DNA from: Hydrogenophilales bacterium
GTDB taxonomy: Bacteria; Pseudomonadota; Gammaproteobacteria; Burkholderiales; Thiobacillaceae
Assembly (NCBI GenBank): GCA_023258975.1
Contig: JAHFRD010000005.1
Span: forward strand, 62,001 to 126,000
Reading direction: 5' to 3'
DNA length: 64,000 nucleotides
The first letter of the stretch is position 1. Each line of letters begins with the position of its first letter. Made by a program: the position numbers and the translations under genes. Below, piece by piece: positions 9,022 through 20,064 of this stretch. The notes under the pieces were generated by a model. That model made no database searches and was not told the DNA's origin. It saw nothing but the letters and a program-made list of their open reading frames with translations.

Positions 9022-10197
9022 TTACTTCATCGCATCGCCGGTATACAAGGCCGCGATCAGGTCGGACTGGGTCACCATGCCGACCAGGCGCGCGTCGGCA
9101 TCGACCACCGGGATGTGGTGCAGCCCCTTGTCCGACAACATCGGCACCAGTTCGACGATGTGCATGTCCTCGCGCGCGGTCACCACCGGTGTGGCCATGA
9201 TCTGCCCGACCACCTCGGGCTTTTCCGAGGTGACGCCCGGTGTGCGGCGGATGAAGCGAATCAGCCTGTCCTCGAAAGTCTCGTAGGTTTTCAGGTTGGC
9301 GCGCTTGATGAAGTCCACCAGGGTGATGACGCCGATCACGCGGCGGAACGGGTCGATCACCGGAATCGCCTTGACCTTGTGGTAGCGCAGGCGCGCCCAG
9401 GCCTCCTCCAGTTCGGTGCCGTATTCCGCCGTGGACAGATCGCGCGACATGATGTCGGCGCAGGTGATGTTGCCCATCTTGCGGCGGAAGGCGTGGATGC
9501 CCGCCTGGCTGTAAACCCGGTCGAGATCGGCCTCGCTGATGTCCAGATAGGTATCCAGATCGCGCAGGGCGTTGCGCAAATCCGCGCGATCCAGCCCGAG
9601 GCGGTCGAGCGGCGTGGGGTCGTTGTGGCGATGCCGGTGGTCTTTCCGGGTATTCGGACGGGCAGGATAGCGATGCCCCGGCAGCAGGTTGTTGATGATG
9701 AGGGCCATCAACAGCAGCAGCAGCACGTTCAACCCCACCGGCTCCAGCAGGAAGCGATAGCCTTCCGCGTGCACCGCGTCGCCGCCGAGAACGGCCACCA
9801 GCGCCACCGCTCCGCCGGGTGGATGCAGGCTGTGGCTGAAATGCATGACGAGAATGGCCACCGCCACCGCCACCGCCGAAGCCACCCAGGGATCGGGAAT
9901 CAGGCGCGCGCAGGCCACCCCGACGAAAGCCGCGATCAGGTGGCCACCCACCAGCGGCCAGGGCTGCGCCAGCGGGCTGTTCGGGGTGACGAACAGGAGA
10001 ATGGCCGAAGCGCCCATCGAGGCCACCAATACCAGCAGGCCCGCCCCTTCCAGGAAGTGGCTGCTGGCATACCCCACCGCCAGGACGGCGACGAACGCGG
10101 CCAGCGTGGAGCGCACCCTTTCCCCCACACTGAGGGGGGTGGACTCGGTAACCAGATAGGGACGAAGCCCCAACAGGAACTGCTTGAAAACGTGCAT
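9022..10197 (-). CDS. HPP family membrane protein with two CBS domains
   Basis: The first about 190 residues are membrane helices of the HPP family, with the signature HSLHPPGGA. After a charged linker (about residues 190-230) the protein carries a pair of CBS domains, seen as ITCADIMSRDLSTAE and GQIMATPVVTAREDMHIVEL followed by HHIPVVDADARLVGMVTQSD. CBS pairs bind adenine nucleotides. HPP proteins are proposed transporters (nitrite in plants), but the bacterial substrate is unsettled. The gene ends 15 bases past the ybbP stop, convergent to it. A GGAAGG precedes the start. Confidence 0.85.
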   Translation of the reverse strand: MHVFKQFLLGLRPYLVTESTPLSVGERVRSTLAAFVAVLAVGYASSHFLEGAGLLVLVASMGASAILLFVTPNSPLAQPWPLVGGHLIAAFVGVACARLIPDPWVASAVAVAVAILVMHFSHSLHPPGGAVALVAVLGGDAVHAEGYRFLLEPVGLNVLLLLLMALIINNLLPGHRYPARPNTRKDHRHRHNDPTPLDRLGLDRADLRNALRDLDTYLDISEADLDRVYSQAGIHAFRRKMGNITCADIMSRDLSTAEYGTELEEAWARLRYHKVKAIPVIDPFRRVIGVITLVDFIKRANLKTYETFEDRLIRFIRRTPGVTSEKPEVVGQIMATPVVTAREDMHIVELVPMLSDKGLHHIPVVDADARLVGMVTQSDLIAALYTGDAMK

Positions 10198-10437
10198 GAA
10201 CCAACCTTCCAGTGCCCGTCGCCGGGGCCAAATCCGGGTGTATGGGAAATGGGCCTTGCCGGCCCGAGGCGGGCATTATGAGCGATCAATGGAAAAAACC
10301 CCGCCTGACGTCTGGTTATCGGAAAAGCGCGGGCAAGCCAGTTCCGTGAGTAGCGCCAGGAGGGTAGCGCCCCTCGCCGACGCCTTTTCGTTTCAATATG
10401 ACAACCACCTGAAACCCATGCCAACACCGAGAACGCC

Positions 10438-12738
10438 ATGAGCACCGAACTGCGCCACACCTACTGCGCCCTGTGCATCTCCCGCTGCGGGTGCGTGGGC
10501 ACGCTGGTGGACGGCGTTCTGACCCGGGTCGATCCCGACCCGGCGCATCCCACCGGCCAGGCCTTGTGCGTCAAGGCCAGGGCGGCGCCGGAATCGGTCT
10601 ACGCGGCCGATCGCGTCCTGTTCCCGCTGCGCCGCACCCGGCCCAAGGGAGAGGCCGATCCCGGCTGGGAACGCATCTCCTGGGAAGAGGCCCTCGATCT
10701 GCTGGCCGCCAGGATGCGAGCGGCCATCGCGGAGCACGGCCCCCGCGCGCTGGCCTTCGGCGTCGCCACACCGAGCGGCACGGCGGTGGCGGACAGCTTT
10801 GCCTGGATTCACCGTCTGGCCCACGCCTGTCACAGCCCCAACCTGATCTTCGCCACCGAGAACTGCAACTGGCACAAGGACTTCGCACCGGCCTACACCT
10901 TCGGCGCCGGCATCGGCATGCCGGACTACCCGCACACCGGCTGCATTTTGTTGTGGGGCTTCAACCCCGCCACTTCCTGGCTGGCGCAGGCCACGGCGGT
11001 GCAACAGGCGCGCAAACGCGGCGCCAGGCTGATTGTGGTCGATCCCCGTCGCGCGGGCCTGGCCGCCTCCGCCGATCTCTGGCTGCGCCCCCATCCAGGC
11101 AGCGACGCGGCACTGGCTCTGGGGCTGGCCCATGAACTGATCGAGACGGGACGCTTCGACCATGAATTTCTCCGCAGTTGGAGCGATGCGCCCTTCCTGG
11201 TCGCCGATGCCGATGGCCGCCCGCTCACCGGCGCCGATCTGCGTGACGACGGCGACGCGGGGCAGGCGCTGGCCTGGGATGAGGTGAACGGCCTCCCTCT
11301 GGCCTGCCCGAACCGCCCGCCCAATGCCGACCGGCAAGCGTGTCTGGCATTGCGTGGGCGTTACACGGTGCAAACGCGGCGCGGCCCCATCGCCTGCCGC
11401 CCGGTGTTCGAGCGCCTCGCCGAGCGCTGCCGCGCCTGGCCCGCCTCGCGTGTCGCCGAAGTCACCGGCATCCCCGCCGAACAGGTCGTGGCGGCGGCGA
11501 ACCTGATCGCCGACAACCTGCCCCTGTCCTTCTTCACCTGGACCGGCACCTGCCAGCACACCAATGCCACCCAGACCGGCCGCGCCATCGCCACCCTGTA
11601 CGGCCTGACCGGCTGTCTGGACGCGCCCGGCGGAAATGTCTGGTTCAGCAAACCGCCCATCGCCGATGTCATGGGCTTCGCCTGGGTCACGCCCGAGGAA
11701 CGGGCGCTGACCCTGGGACGAAACGAGCGCCCGGAAGGGCCGCCGCAAAAGGGCTGGATCACCAGCCGCGACCTGTTCCGTGCCGTGGTGGAAGGCGAAC
11801 CCTACCCGGTCACCTGTCTGGTCTCCTTCGGCGGCAACTTTCTACTCTCCAAGCCGAACACCCGCTTGAGCGATGCGGCCCTGGAAAAACTCGGATTCTT
11901 CGCCCTGGCGGAACTGGTCGAAACCCCGACCGCACGCCACGCCGACCTCCTCCTGCCAGTATGCGGCGCCTGGGAGCGCGAGGGCCTGCAAGCCGGTTTC
12001 CAGACAAGCGCGGCGGCGGAGGCGCATGTGCAACTGCGCCCGGCCCTGGCGCCGCCCCAGGGCGAAAGCCGTTCCGACACCTGGATCGTGTTCGAACTGG
12101 CCAAGCGCCTGGGCCTGGCCGAGCAGTTCTACGGCGGCGACCCGGAAACGGCTCTAGTCCGGATGCTGGCTCCGAGCGGCCTCACCCCGGAAGCCCTGCG
12201 CGCCGCGCCGGGCGGCATCACCCTGAAGCTGGAAACCCGTTATCGGAAATACGAACAGAGCGGCTTTTCCACCCCCAGCGGACGCCTGGAACTGCACAGC
12301 GAACGGCTGCGCGGCGTCGGCCTGGACCCGCTGCCCGACCATGTCGCACCAGCCATCCCGCATGATCCACGCTTTCCCCTGACCCTCACCACCGCCAAGT
12401 GGCCGCAGTATTGCCACAGCCAGCAACGCAACCAGCCCTCGCTACGCCGCCGCATGCCCGAACCCCTGGTGGAATTACATCCCGAAACAGCGGCGGCGCG
12501 CGGCATCCGCGAGGGTGACTGGATCGAAATCTCCACGCCGCTGGGAGCCATGCGCGCCCGCGCCAGACTCGACCGCCATCTCGCGCCGCGAGTGATATGC
12601 GCGCAGTACGGATGGTGGCAATACCCGGATGGCGCGGGCGACGCCAATCGCCTGATCGACGGCGAATGCTTCGACCCGGTGGCGGGCTCCAACAGCCTGC
12701 GCAATTTCCCCTGCCAGGCATCGCCGCTCCCCGCGTGA
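10438..12738 (+). CDS. Molybdopterin-dependent oxidoreductase, DMSO reductase family
   Basis: The 766-residue protein begins with the 4Fe-4S motif C10-x2-C13-x3-C17 and C44, followed by the bis-MGD binding fold of formate dehydrogenase and nitrate reductase relatives. C143 in ENCNWHKD is a candidate molybdenum or tungsten ligand. The C-terminal molybdopterin dinucleotide-binding domain is visible (LTTAKWPQYCHSQQRN, then VELHPETA). There is no twin-arginine signal, so it should be cytoplasmic. It stands alone: no electron-transfer subunit or chaperone lies beside it, so its substrate cannot be told. The 240-base leader upstream shows no riboswitch I can support. Confidence 0.85.
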   Translation: MSTELRHTYCALCISRCGCVGTLVDGVLTRVDPDPAHPTGQALCVKARAAPESVYAADRVLFPLRRTRPKGEADPGWERISWEEALDLLAARMRAAIAEHGPRALAFGVATPSGTAVADSFAWIHRLAHACHSPNLIFATENCNWHKDFAPAYTFGAGIGMPDYPHTGCILLWGFNPATSWLAQATAVQQARKRGARLIVVDPRRAGLAASADLWLRPHPGSDAALALGLAHELIETGRFDHEFLRSWSDAPFLVADADGRPLTGADLRDDGDAGQALAWDEVNGLPLACPNRPPNADRQACLALRGRYTVQTRRGPIACRPVFERLAERCRAWPASRVAEVTGIPAEQVVAAANLIADNLPLSFFTWTGTCQHTNATQTGRAIATLYGLTGCLDAPGGNVWFSKPPIADVMGFAWVTPEERALTLGRNERPEGPPQKGWITSRDLFRAVVEGEPYPVTCLVSFGGNFLLSKPNTRLSDAALEKLGFFALAELVETPTARHADLLLPVCGAWEREGLQAGFQTSAAAEAHVQLRPALAPPQGESRSDTWIVFELAKRLGLAEQFYGGDPETALVRMLAPSGLTPEALRAAPGGITLKLETRYRKYEQSGFSTPSGRLELHSERLRGVGLDPLPDHVAPAIPHDPRFPLTLTTAKWPQYCHSQQRNQPSLRRRMPEPLVELHPETAAARGIREGDWIEISTPLGAMRARARLDRHLAPRVICAQYGWWQYPDGAGDANRLIDGECFDPVAGSNSLRNFPCQASPLPA

Positions 12739-12902
12739 TGGGGGCTTACATGAGAAGGCGTGCGCCCTACGCCGAAAGGGCCGGCATGGGCGTGATTGCC
12801 GGTTGAATTGGCACTTCCAGGCAAAGCAGACTCCCGAAAGGCTGACGGAATGCCGCCGAGTAGGGACTGATGTCGTTGCGTAACTCCGGAAAAAACCAAT
12901 AA

Positions 12903-12926
12903 AAAACCCGCACTCAGGCGGGTTTT
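12903..12926. terminator. Bidirectional rho-independent terminator
   Basis: A perfect 9-bp stem, AAAACCCGC and GCGGGTTTT, encloses a 6-base loop (12912-12917). The A and T runs on both sides make it work in either direction. It lies just downstream of tRNA-Val on the minus strand, and 165 bases after the oxidoreductase on the plus strand. Bases 12739-12902 hold nothing else I can name. Confidence 0.85.
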
Positions 12927-12959
12927 CTGGACTACTCCGGATGTTTCCGGATTGTTATC

Positions 12960-13035
12960 TGGTGGGTGCTGACGGGCTCGAACCGCCGACATTCTGCGTG
13001 TAAGGCAGACGCTCTACCAACTGAGCTAAGCACCC
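12960..13035 (-). tRNA. tRNA-Val (anticodon UAC)
   Basis: The minus strand folds as a 76-base tRNA that begins GGGTGCTTAGCTCAG, has the anticodon loop CTTACAC with anticodon TAC, the T-loop GGTTCGAGCC, and an encoded CCA end at 12960-12962. It directly follows hupB, as in many betaproteobacteria. Confidence 0.96.
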
Positions 13036-13040
13036 GGAAA

Positions 13041-13313
13041 TCAGTTCACCGCGTCCTTCAGCGCCTTGCCGGGACGAAATTTCGGCACTTTGGCGGCCTT
13101 GATCTTGATGGCGGCGCCGGTGCGGGGATTGCGGCCGGCGCGCGCGGCGCGCTTGCCGGTGTAGAAAGAGCCGAAGCCGACCAGCGTCACCATCTCGCCC
13201 TTCTTGAGCGCCTTCTTCACGGCTTCCATCGCGCCTTCCAGAGCACGCCCCGCAGCCGCCTTGGAGAGATCCGCCGATTCGGCAATGGCATCAATCAACT
13301 CTGACTTGTTCAC
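13041..13313 (-). CDS. hupB: DNA-binding protein HU-beta
   Basis: At 90 residues this is a complete HU protein. It bends and compacts DNA as a dimer in the nucleoid. The start [12 protein letters not shown], the arm region [14 protein letters not shown] and the end [13 protein letters not shown] are typical. Its place between lon and tRNA-Val matches other betaproteobacteria. It is probably transcribed from its own promoter at 13364-13392 and co-transcribed with the tRNA, with the terminator at 12903-12926 ending the unit. Confidence 0.97.
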   Translation of the reverse strand: MNKSELIDAIAESADLSKAAAGRALEGAMEAVKKALKKGEMVTLVGFGSFYTGKRAARAGRNPRTGAAIKIKAAKVPKFRPGKALKDAVN

Positions 13314-13363
13314 GGTTTCCCCTTTGCGGTGAGTGATGACGGCGCGGTTTTCCCGCGCCGCGC

Positions 13364-13392
13364 ATGTTCCGGTTCGCGCTCTCCGGTGTCAA
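13364..13392 (-). promoter_or_regulatory. Putative sigma-70 promoter of hupB
   Basis: On the minus strand TTGACA (13387-13392) is followed after 17 bases by GAACAT (13364-13369), about 50 bases before the hupB start. The -35 box is perfect and the spacing ideal; the -10 box is weak. A GC-rich hairpin (near 13340-13360) lies between the promoter and the gene. Confidence 0.4.
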
Positions 13393-13426
13393 GGAAAAAC
13401 GCCCGTAAAAACGCTCCCAAGCCGCG

Positions 13427-15838
<2,412 letters not shown>

Positions 15839-15922
15839 TGAGGTCTCCGGCGCATCGAGGCCATTGCGGTTTGAGCTACTTGAGTGCGCCGGGCGGGAAT
15901 TCAACCCGGCGCGAGAGGTATT

Positions 15923-17179
15923 TCAGCCGACCGCCTTGGCGGGTTCGGTGTAGATCAACAGCGGCTTGCCCTCGCCCATGACGGATTTCTCGTCCACTAC
16001 CACCTTGGTCACGTTCTCCATGCTGGGCAGCTCGAACATGATGTCCATCAGGCTGTGTTCGATGATGGAACGCAAGCCGCGCGCGCCGGTCTTGCGCTTG
16101 ATCGCGCGGTTGGCAATGGCGGTGAGCGCCTCGTCGCGGAATTCCAGATCCACGCCTTCCATCTTGAACAGCTTCTCGAACTGGCGCGTGAGCGCGTTCT
16201 TGGGCTCGGTCAGTATCTGCATCAGCGCCTTGACGTCGAGTTCCTCCAGGGTGGCGATCACCGGCAGACGGCCGACGAATTCGGGGATCAGGCCGAACTT
16301 GATGAGGTCTTCCGGCTCCACCATGCGGAACACTTCGCCGACATCCTTGCGGTTGTCCTTGCTCTTCACTTCCGCGCCGAAGCCGATGCCGGACTTCTCG
16401 GTGCGATTGCGGATGACTTTATCGAGGCCGCTGAAGGCGCCACCGACGATAAACAGGATGTTGGTGGTGTCGATCTGAATGTATTCCTGATTGGGGTGCT
16501 TGCGCCCGCCCTGCGGCGGCACCGAGGCGACCGTGCCCTCGATCAGTTTCAACAGGGCCTGCTGCACCCCCTCGCCGGACACGTCGCGGGTGATGGAGGG
16601 GTTTTCCGAACGCCGTGAAATCTTGTCGATCTCGTCGATGTAGACGATGCCGGTGCGCGCCTTCTCGACGTCGTAGTCGCATTTCTGCAACAGCTTCTGG
16701 ATGATGTTCTCGACATCCTCGCCCACGTAACCGGCCTCGGTCAGGGTGGTGGCGTCGGAGATCACGAAAGGCACGTTGAGCAGACGCGCCAGGGTTTGTG
16801 CCAACAGCGTCTTGCCGGAACCGGTGGGGCCGATCAGCAGGATGTTGCTCTTGGCCAGTTCGACTTCGTCGTCCTTGCTGCCGCCAGGTTGGCGCAGGCG
16901 CTTGTAGTGGTTGTACACCGCCACCGCCAACGCCCGCTTGGCCGGATCCTGGCCGATCACGTACTGATTCAGGGAGTCACGAATTTCCAGTGGCGTCGGC
17001 AGCTTCTCGCTGACTTCCTTGTCCCCGTCCTTCTGCACATCCTCGCGAATGATGTCATTGCATAGATCGACACATTCGTCACAGATGAATACCGTGGGGC
17101 CGGCGATGAGCTTGCGCACTTCCTGCTGGCTCTTGCCGCAGAAGGAGCAGTAGAGAAGTTTGTTGTCGCTGTCAGCCAT
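15923..17179 (-). CDS. clpX: ATP-dependent Clp protease ATP-binding subunit ClpX
   Basis: ClpX unfolds tagged proteins and feeds them to ClpP. The 418-residue protein has the N-terminal zinc-binding domain with C11, C14, C33 and C36, Walker A GPTGSGKT, Walker [11 protein letters not shown] and the [15 protein letters not shown] region. The length is standard. It lies between clpP and lon on the same strand, 65 bases after clpP, and is probably part of one operon tig-clpP-clpX. Confidence 0.97.
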   Translation of the reverse strand: MADSDNKLLYCSFCGKSQQEVRKLIAGPTVFICDECVDLCNDIIREDVQKDGDKEVSEKLPTPLEIRDSLNQYVIGQDPAKRALAVAVYNHYKRLRQPGGSKDDEVELAKSNILLIGPTGSGKTLLAQTLARLLNVPFVISDATTLTEAGYVGEDVENIIQKLLQKCDYDVEKARTGIVYIDEIDKISRRSENPSITRDVSGEGVQQALLKLIEGTVASVPPQGGRKHPNQEYIQIDTTNILFIVGGAFSGLDKVIRNRTEKSGIGFGAEVKSKDNRKDVGEVFRMVEPEDLIKFGLIPEFVGRLPVIATLEELDVKALMQILTEPKNALTRQFEKLFKMEGVDLEFRDEALTAIANRAIKRKTGARGLRSIIEHSLMDIMFELPSMENVTKVVVDEKSVMGEGKPLLIYTEPAKAVG

Positions 17180-17244
17180 GGTTCAGTTCCGTGCTCGTTT
17201 ACGTGCTCAGTCGGGTGGGTAATACCCGAGTTATATGCTCAAGT

Positions 17245-17868
17245 TTACGCCGCTTCGTCGCGGCTGACCATCACCTTGTCGGCCAGGCCATACGCCACGG
17301 CCTTCTCCGCGCTCATGAAGTTGTCGCGCTCGGTATCGCGTTCGATGGTTTCCAGCGTCTGTCCGGTGTGCTCTGCCAGGAGGCCGTTCAGGCGCGCCTT
17401 CAGGTAGAGGATTTCCTTGGCGTGAATCTCGATGTCCGTGGCCTGGCCCTGGAAGCCGCCCAGCGGCTGGTGAATCATCACCCGCGAATTGGGCAGCACC
17501 AAACGCTTGCCCTTGGCGCCGGCGGCAAGCAGGAAGGCGCCCATGCTGGCGGCCTGGCCCACGCACAGGGTGGACACATCCGGCTTGATGAAGCGCATGG
17601 TGTCGTAGATGCCCATGCCGGCCGTGATCGAACCGCCCGGGGAGTTGATGTAGAGGTGGATGTCCTTGTCCGGATTTTCCGATTCCAGGAACAGCAACTG
17701 CGCCACCACCAGGTTGGCGCTCATGTCGTTGACCGGGCCGACCAGGAAGATGACGCGCTCTTTCAACAGGCGCGAATAGATGTCGTAGGCGCGCTCGCCG
17801 CGCCCGCTCTGCTCGACGACCATGGGGATGTACCCCAGGCCGGAAGGCTCTTGCGTCCAGGACATCAC
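17245..17868 (-). CDS. clpP: ATP-dependent Clp protease proteolytic subunit
   Basis: This 207-residue serine peptidase forms the double-heptamer chamber that works with ClpX. The catalytic triad is visible as S108 in GQAASMGA, H133 in MIHQPLGG and D182 in TERDNFM. The start codon overlaps the end of tig by 4 bases; a second ATG directly follows, so the true start may be one codon later. Confidence 0.97.
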   Translation of the reverse strand: MMSWTQEPSGLGYIPMVVEQSGRGERAYDIYSRLLKERVIFLVGPVNDMSANLVVAQLLFLESENPDKDIHLYINSPGGSITAGMGIYDTMRFIKPDVSTLCVGQAASMGAFLLAAGAKGKRLVLPNSRVMIHQPLGGFQGQATDIEIHAKEILYLKARLNGLLAEHTGQTLETIERDTERDNFMSAEKAVAYGLADKVMVSRDEAA

Positions 17869-19151
17869 TTGTTCCCCATCAGTTTTTCCAGGGTGTAGGC
17901 CTCATCGGTCACCTGAGCGCGCTCCAGGAGCCAGTTGACGATGTTTTCTTCCAGAACCAGCGCGCGCGCCTCGTTGAGGCGGCTGCTGTCCTGCTGATAC
18001 CAGGCCACCACTTCCGAGGGGTCTTCGTAGCTTTGCGCGAATTCGCCGACCAGGGCTTGCACCTGATCGTTCGAGGCGGTGATGTCGTTGGCGAGAACCA
18101 GTTGATCCATCAGCAGCCCCAGTGCGACGCGGCGTTTGGCCTGCGGCTCGAAGATTTCGTCGCGCATCTGGATGTCCTGCTCGCGCATGCCGCGCGCTTT
18201 CAGATCGGTCACGGCCTTCTCCAGCAGGGCGTGGCGTTCCATCGCCACGAGGCTGGCGGGCACGTCGAAAGGCGTCACCTCCAGCAGGCCGCTGAGTACC
18301 TGCTCCTTCACGCGCGTCTGGATGCGGCGCTTGGCTTCACGCGCCAGATTGCCGCGAATCTCGTCCTTGAGCCTGGCGACCCCACCCTCGGGAATGCCCA
18401 GGCTACGCGCCAGGTCATCGTCCACCTCGGGCAGATGCGCTTCATGCACCATCTTCACGGTGGCCGTGAAGGTGGCGGTCTTGCCGGCCAGTTCCTTGGC
18501 GAAATAGTCTTCGGGGAAGGTCACGTCGAAAGTCCTGGTTTCGCCGGCCTTCATGCCCATCAGGCCGCCCTCGAATTCCTTGAGGGTGCGGCCTTCACCC
18601 AGGATGACCGGGAAGTCCTTGGCCTCGCCGCCCTGGAAAGCCTCGCCGGCGATGGTGCCGGCATAGTCGATATGTACGCGGTCGCCCACTGCGGCTTCGC
18701 GCTCGACGGTGTGGTACTGCACGCGCTGTTTGCGCAGGACATCCAGGGTGCGGTCCACATCGGTATCGCTCACCTCGACGACCGGACGCGTCACCTTGAT
18801 CGAGGAGAGATCGCCCACCGTGATTTCCGGGAACACGTCGAAGGTCGCGGTGAAGGCGCCATCCGCCGCCGGGGCGAACTGGGGATAACCGGCCACATTC
18901 AGGTTGTGCTCCAGCGCCGCGTTGGAGAACTGCCGCTGCAACGCATCGCCCAGGACTTCACCGCGGATCTCGCCGGAATAACGCGCAGCCACCAGCTTGA
19001 GCGGCGCCTTGCCGGGACGAAAACCATCCATGCGCGCGCTCTTGGCGATCTTGCCCAGGCGCTTGGAGACTTCGGTCTCGATCTCGGCGGGATTGAGGTT
19101 CAGGGTCATACGACGGGAGAGTCCGTCCAGGGTTTCCAGGGTTGCAGTCAT
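17865..19151 (-). CDS. tig: Trigger factor (ribosome-associated chaperone and prolyl isomerase)
   Basis: The protein has the ribosome-binding domain with the signature [12 protein letters not shown] (near residue 46), a central FKBP-type isomerase domain ([20 protein letters not shown]) and a long helical C-terminal chaperone domain. It binds nascent chains at the ribosome exit tunnel. I place the start at the ATG at 19151 ([14 protein letters not shown]), 428 residues; a GTG three codons upstream is an alternative. It heads the tig-clpP-clpX run. Confidence 0.95.
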   Translation of the reverse strand: MTATLETLDGLSRRMTLNLNPAEIETEVSKRLGKIAKSARMDGFRPGKAPLKLVAARYSGEIRGEVLGDALQRQFSNAALEHNLNVAGYPQFAPAADGAFTATFDVFPEITVGDLSSIKVTRPVVEVSDTDVDRTLDVLRKQRVQYHTVEREAAVGDRVHIDYAGTIAGEAFQGGEAKDFPVILGEGRTLKEFEGGLMGMKAGETRTFDVTFPEDYFAKELAGKTATFTATVKMVHEAHLPEVDDDLARSLGIPEGGVARLKDEIRGNLAREAKRRIQTRVKEQVLSGLLEVTPFDVPASLVAMERHALLEKAVTDLKARGMREQDIQMRDEIFEPQAKRRVALGLLMDQLVLANDITASNDQVQALVGEFAQSYEDPSEVVAWYQQDSSRLNEARALVLEENIVNWLLERAQVTDEAYTLEKLMGNK

Positions 19152-19311
19152 GTTGTCCACGAGTAATCAACGAGTTATCAAGATTCATTCCAGGCCGCAT
19201 TCAAACCCGATCCGTCGGCGAATCGAGGGCTTTGCCGATCAGGCCACCCATCCCGCTTGTCCGGCTTACGCCAAACGCCTGGAGATTGGCTTGAGTGCGA
19301 CCAGTAATCGC

Positions 19312-19395
19312 TGGTGCGAAAGGGGGGACTCGAACCCCCACGCCATAGGCGCTGGAACCTAAATCCAGTGCGTCTACCAATTCCGCCACTTTCGC
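19312..19395 (-). tRNA. tRNA-Leu (anticodon UAG)
   Basis: The minus strand starts GCGAAAGTGGCGGAATTGG and has anticodon stem-loop CTGGA-TTTAGGT-TCCAG, so the anticodon is TAG. A long variable arm (GCGCCTATGGCGT) is typical of leucine tRNAs, and CCA is encoded at 19312-19314. It lies upstream of tig on the same strand. Confidence 0.96.
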
Positions 19396-19433
19396 AATGT
19401 AAAAAAATCAATCAGTTACTTCCGGATTGACCG

Positions 19434-19461
19434 AATATGCAACCGCACCAACATTAAACAA
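19434..19461 (-). promoter_or_regulatory. Possible promoter of tRNA-Leu
   Basis: On the minus strand TTGTTT (19456-19461) and CATATT (19434-19439) are 16 bases apart, about 38 bases before the tRNA. The surrounding sequence is AT-rich compared with the genes nearby. The rest of 19396-19674 holds only a short CCTCCC/GGGAGG palindrome at 19574-19589. Confidence 0.35.
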
Positions 19462-19674
19462 GGCGAAAAATTCTATCACGGGGAGCTTCCCTGCCTCGGA
19501 CGAAGCCAGGAGATATGAACGCGGATTGTTCATTCCCCATCGAAAGCGTGGTTCGACGGGTTTAATCACTCCACCTCCCGCTGGGGAGGGGCTGATGGAC
19601 AATCGCACAATCCGGGTCTCGAACAGGAGCGGCCTACACCCGCTCTCGCTCGGCCGCCAGGCGGCGGTGATGGT

Positions 19675-20052
19675 TTACTTCACGGTGAAACGCACATTCC
19701 CCTCGCCGCGACCGGGCACGTTGATGGTGGCCACGGCCTTGGCGCCCCTGGCTGGTTTGGCGCTCATCTTGGCGCCCAGGGTCTGATAACCGTTCGGCGT
19801 GAGCGCAACTTCCTCCTTGCCCTTGCCGGAAAGCACGATCAGCTTGCCGCTGGCACCGGTCGATTCCACCGGGGCGCCGTGTTCCGTGAGATACAGCATG
19901 GCCTGGGCGCCCTTGAACACCAGTTCCACCTGGAACGATTCGGCATCGGCGGTAACGCCGCCGAACTGCGGTTTGAGGTGGTCGGCGTGCGCCCACACCT
20001 GGCCGGTGGCGAGAAGAAGGCTCAAAGCGAAGGGAATGGCGAGTTTTTTCAT
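19675..20052 (-). CDS. Exported protein of metal efflux operon, unknown function
   Basis: The 125-residue protein has a signal peptide ending near VWAHADHLKP and no later membrane segment, so it should be periplasmic. It is the last gene of the efflux operon, 12 bases after the RND pump gene. A His-containing start of the mature chain (HADH) fits metal contact. The body looks like a beta-rich domain (AQAMLYLTEHGAPVEST, GYQTLGAKMSAK). I do not recognise a named family. Role in metal binding or sensing is inferred from position. Confidence 0.7.
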   Translation of the reverse strand: MKKLAIPFALSLLLATGQVWAHADHLKPQFGGVTADAESFQVELVFKGAQAMLYLTEHGAPVESTGASGKLIVLSGKGKEEVALTPNGYQTLGAKMSAKPARGAKAVATINVPGRGEGNVRFTVK

Positions 20053-20064
20053 GGTGTGGCTCCT

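Noticed and set aside
10120-10145. C-rich stretch in the HPP gene as another class C repeat
   Set aside because: No matching palindrome partner and the encoded residues fit the protein family.
10198-10437. Possible riboswitch or molybdenum-cofactor leader before the oxidoreductase
   Set aside because: Some short stems exist, but no known riboswitch core could be recognised by eye.
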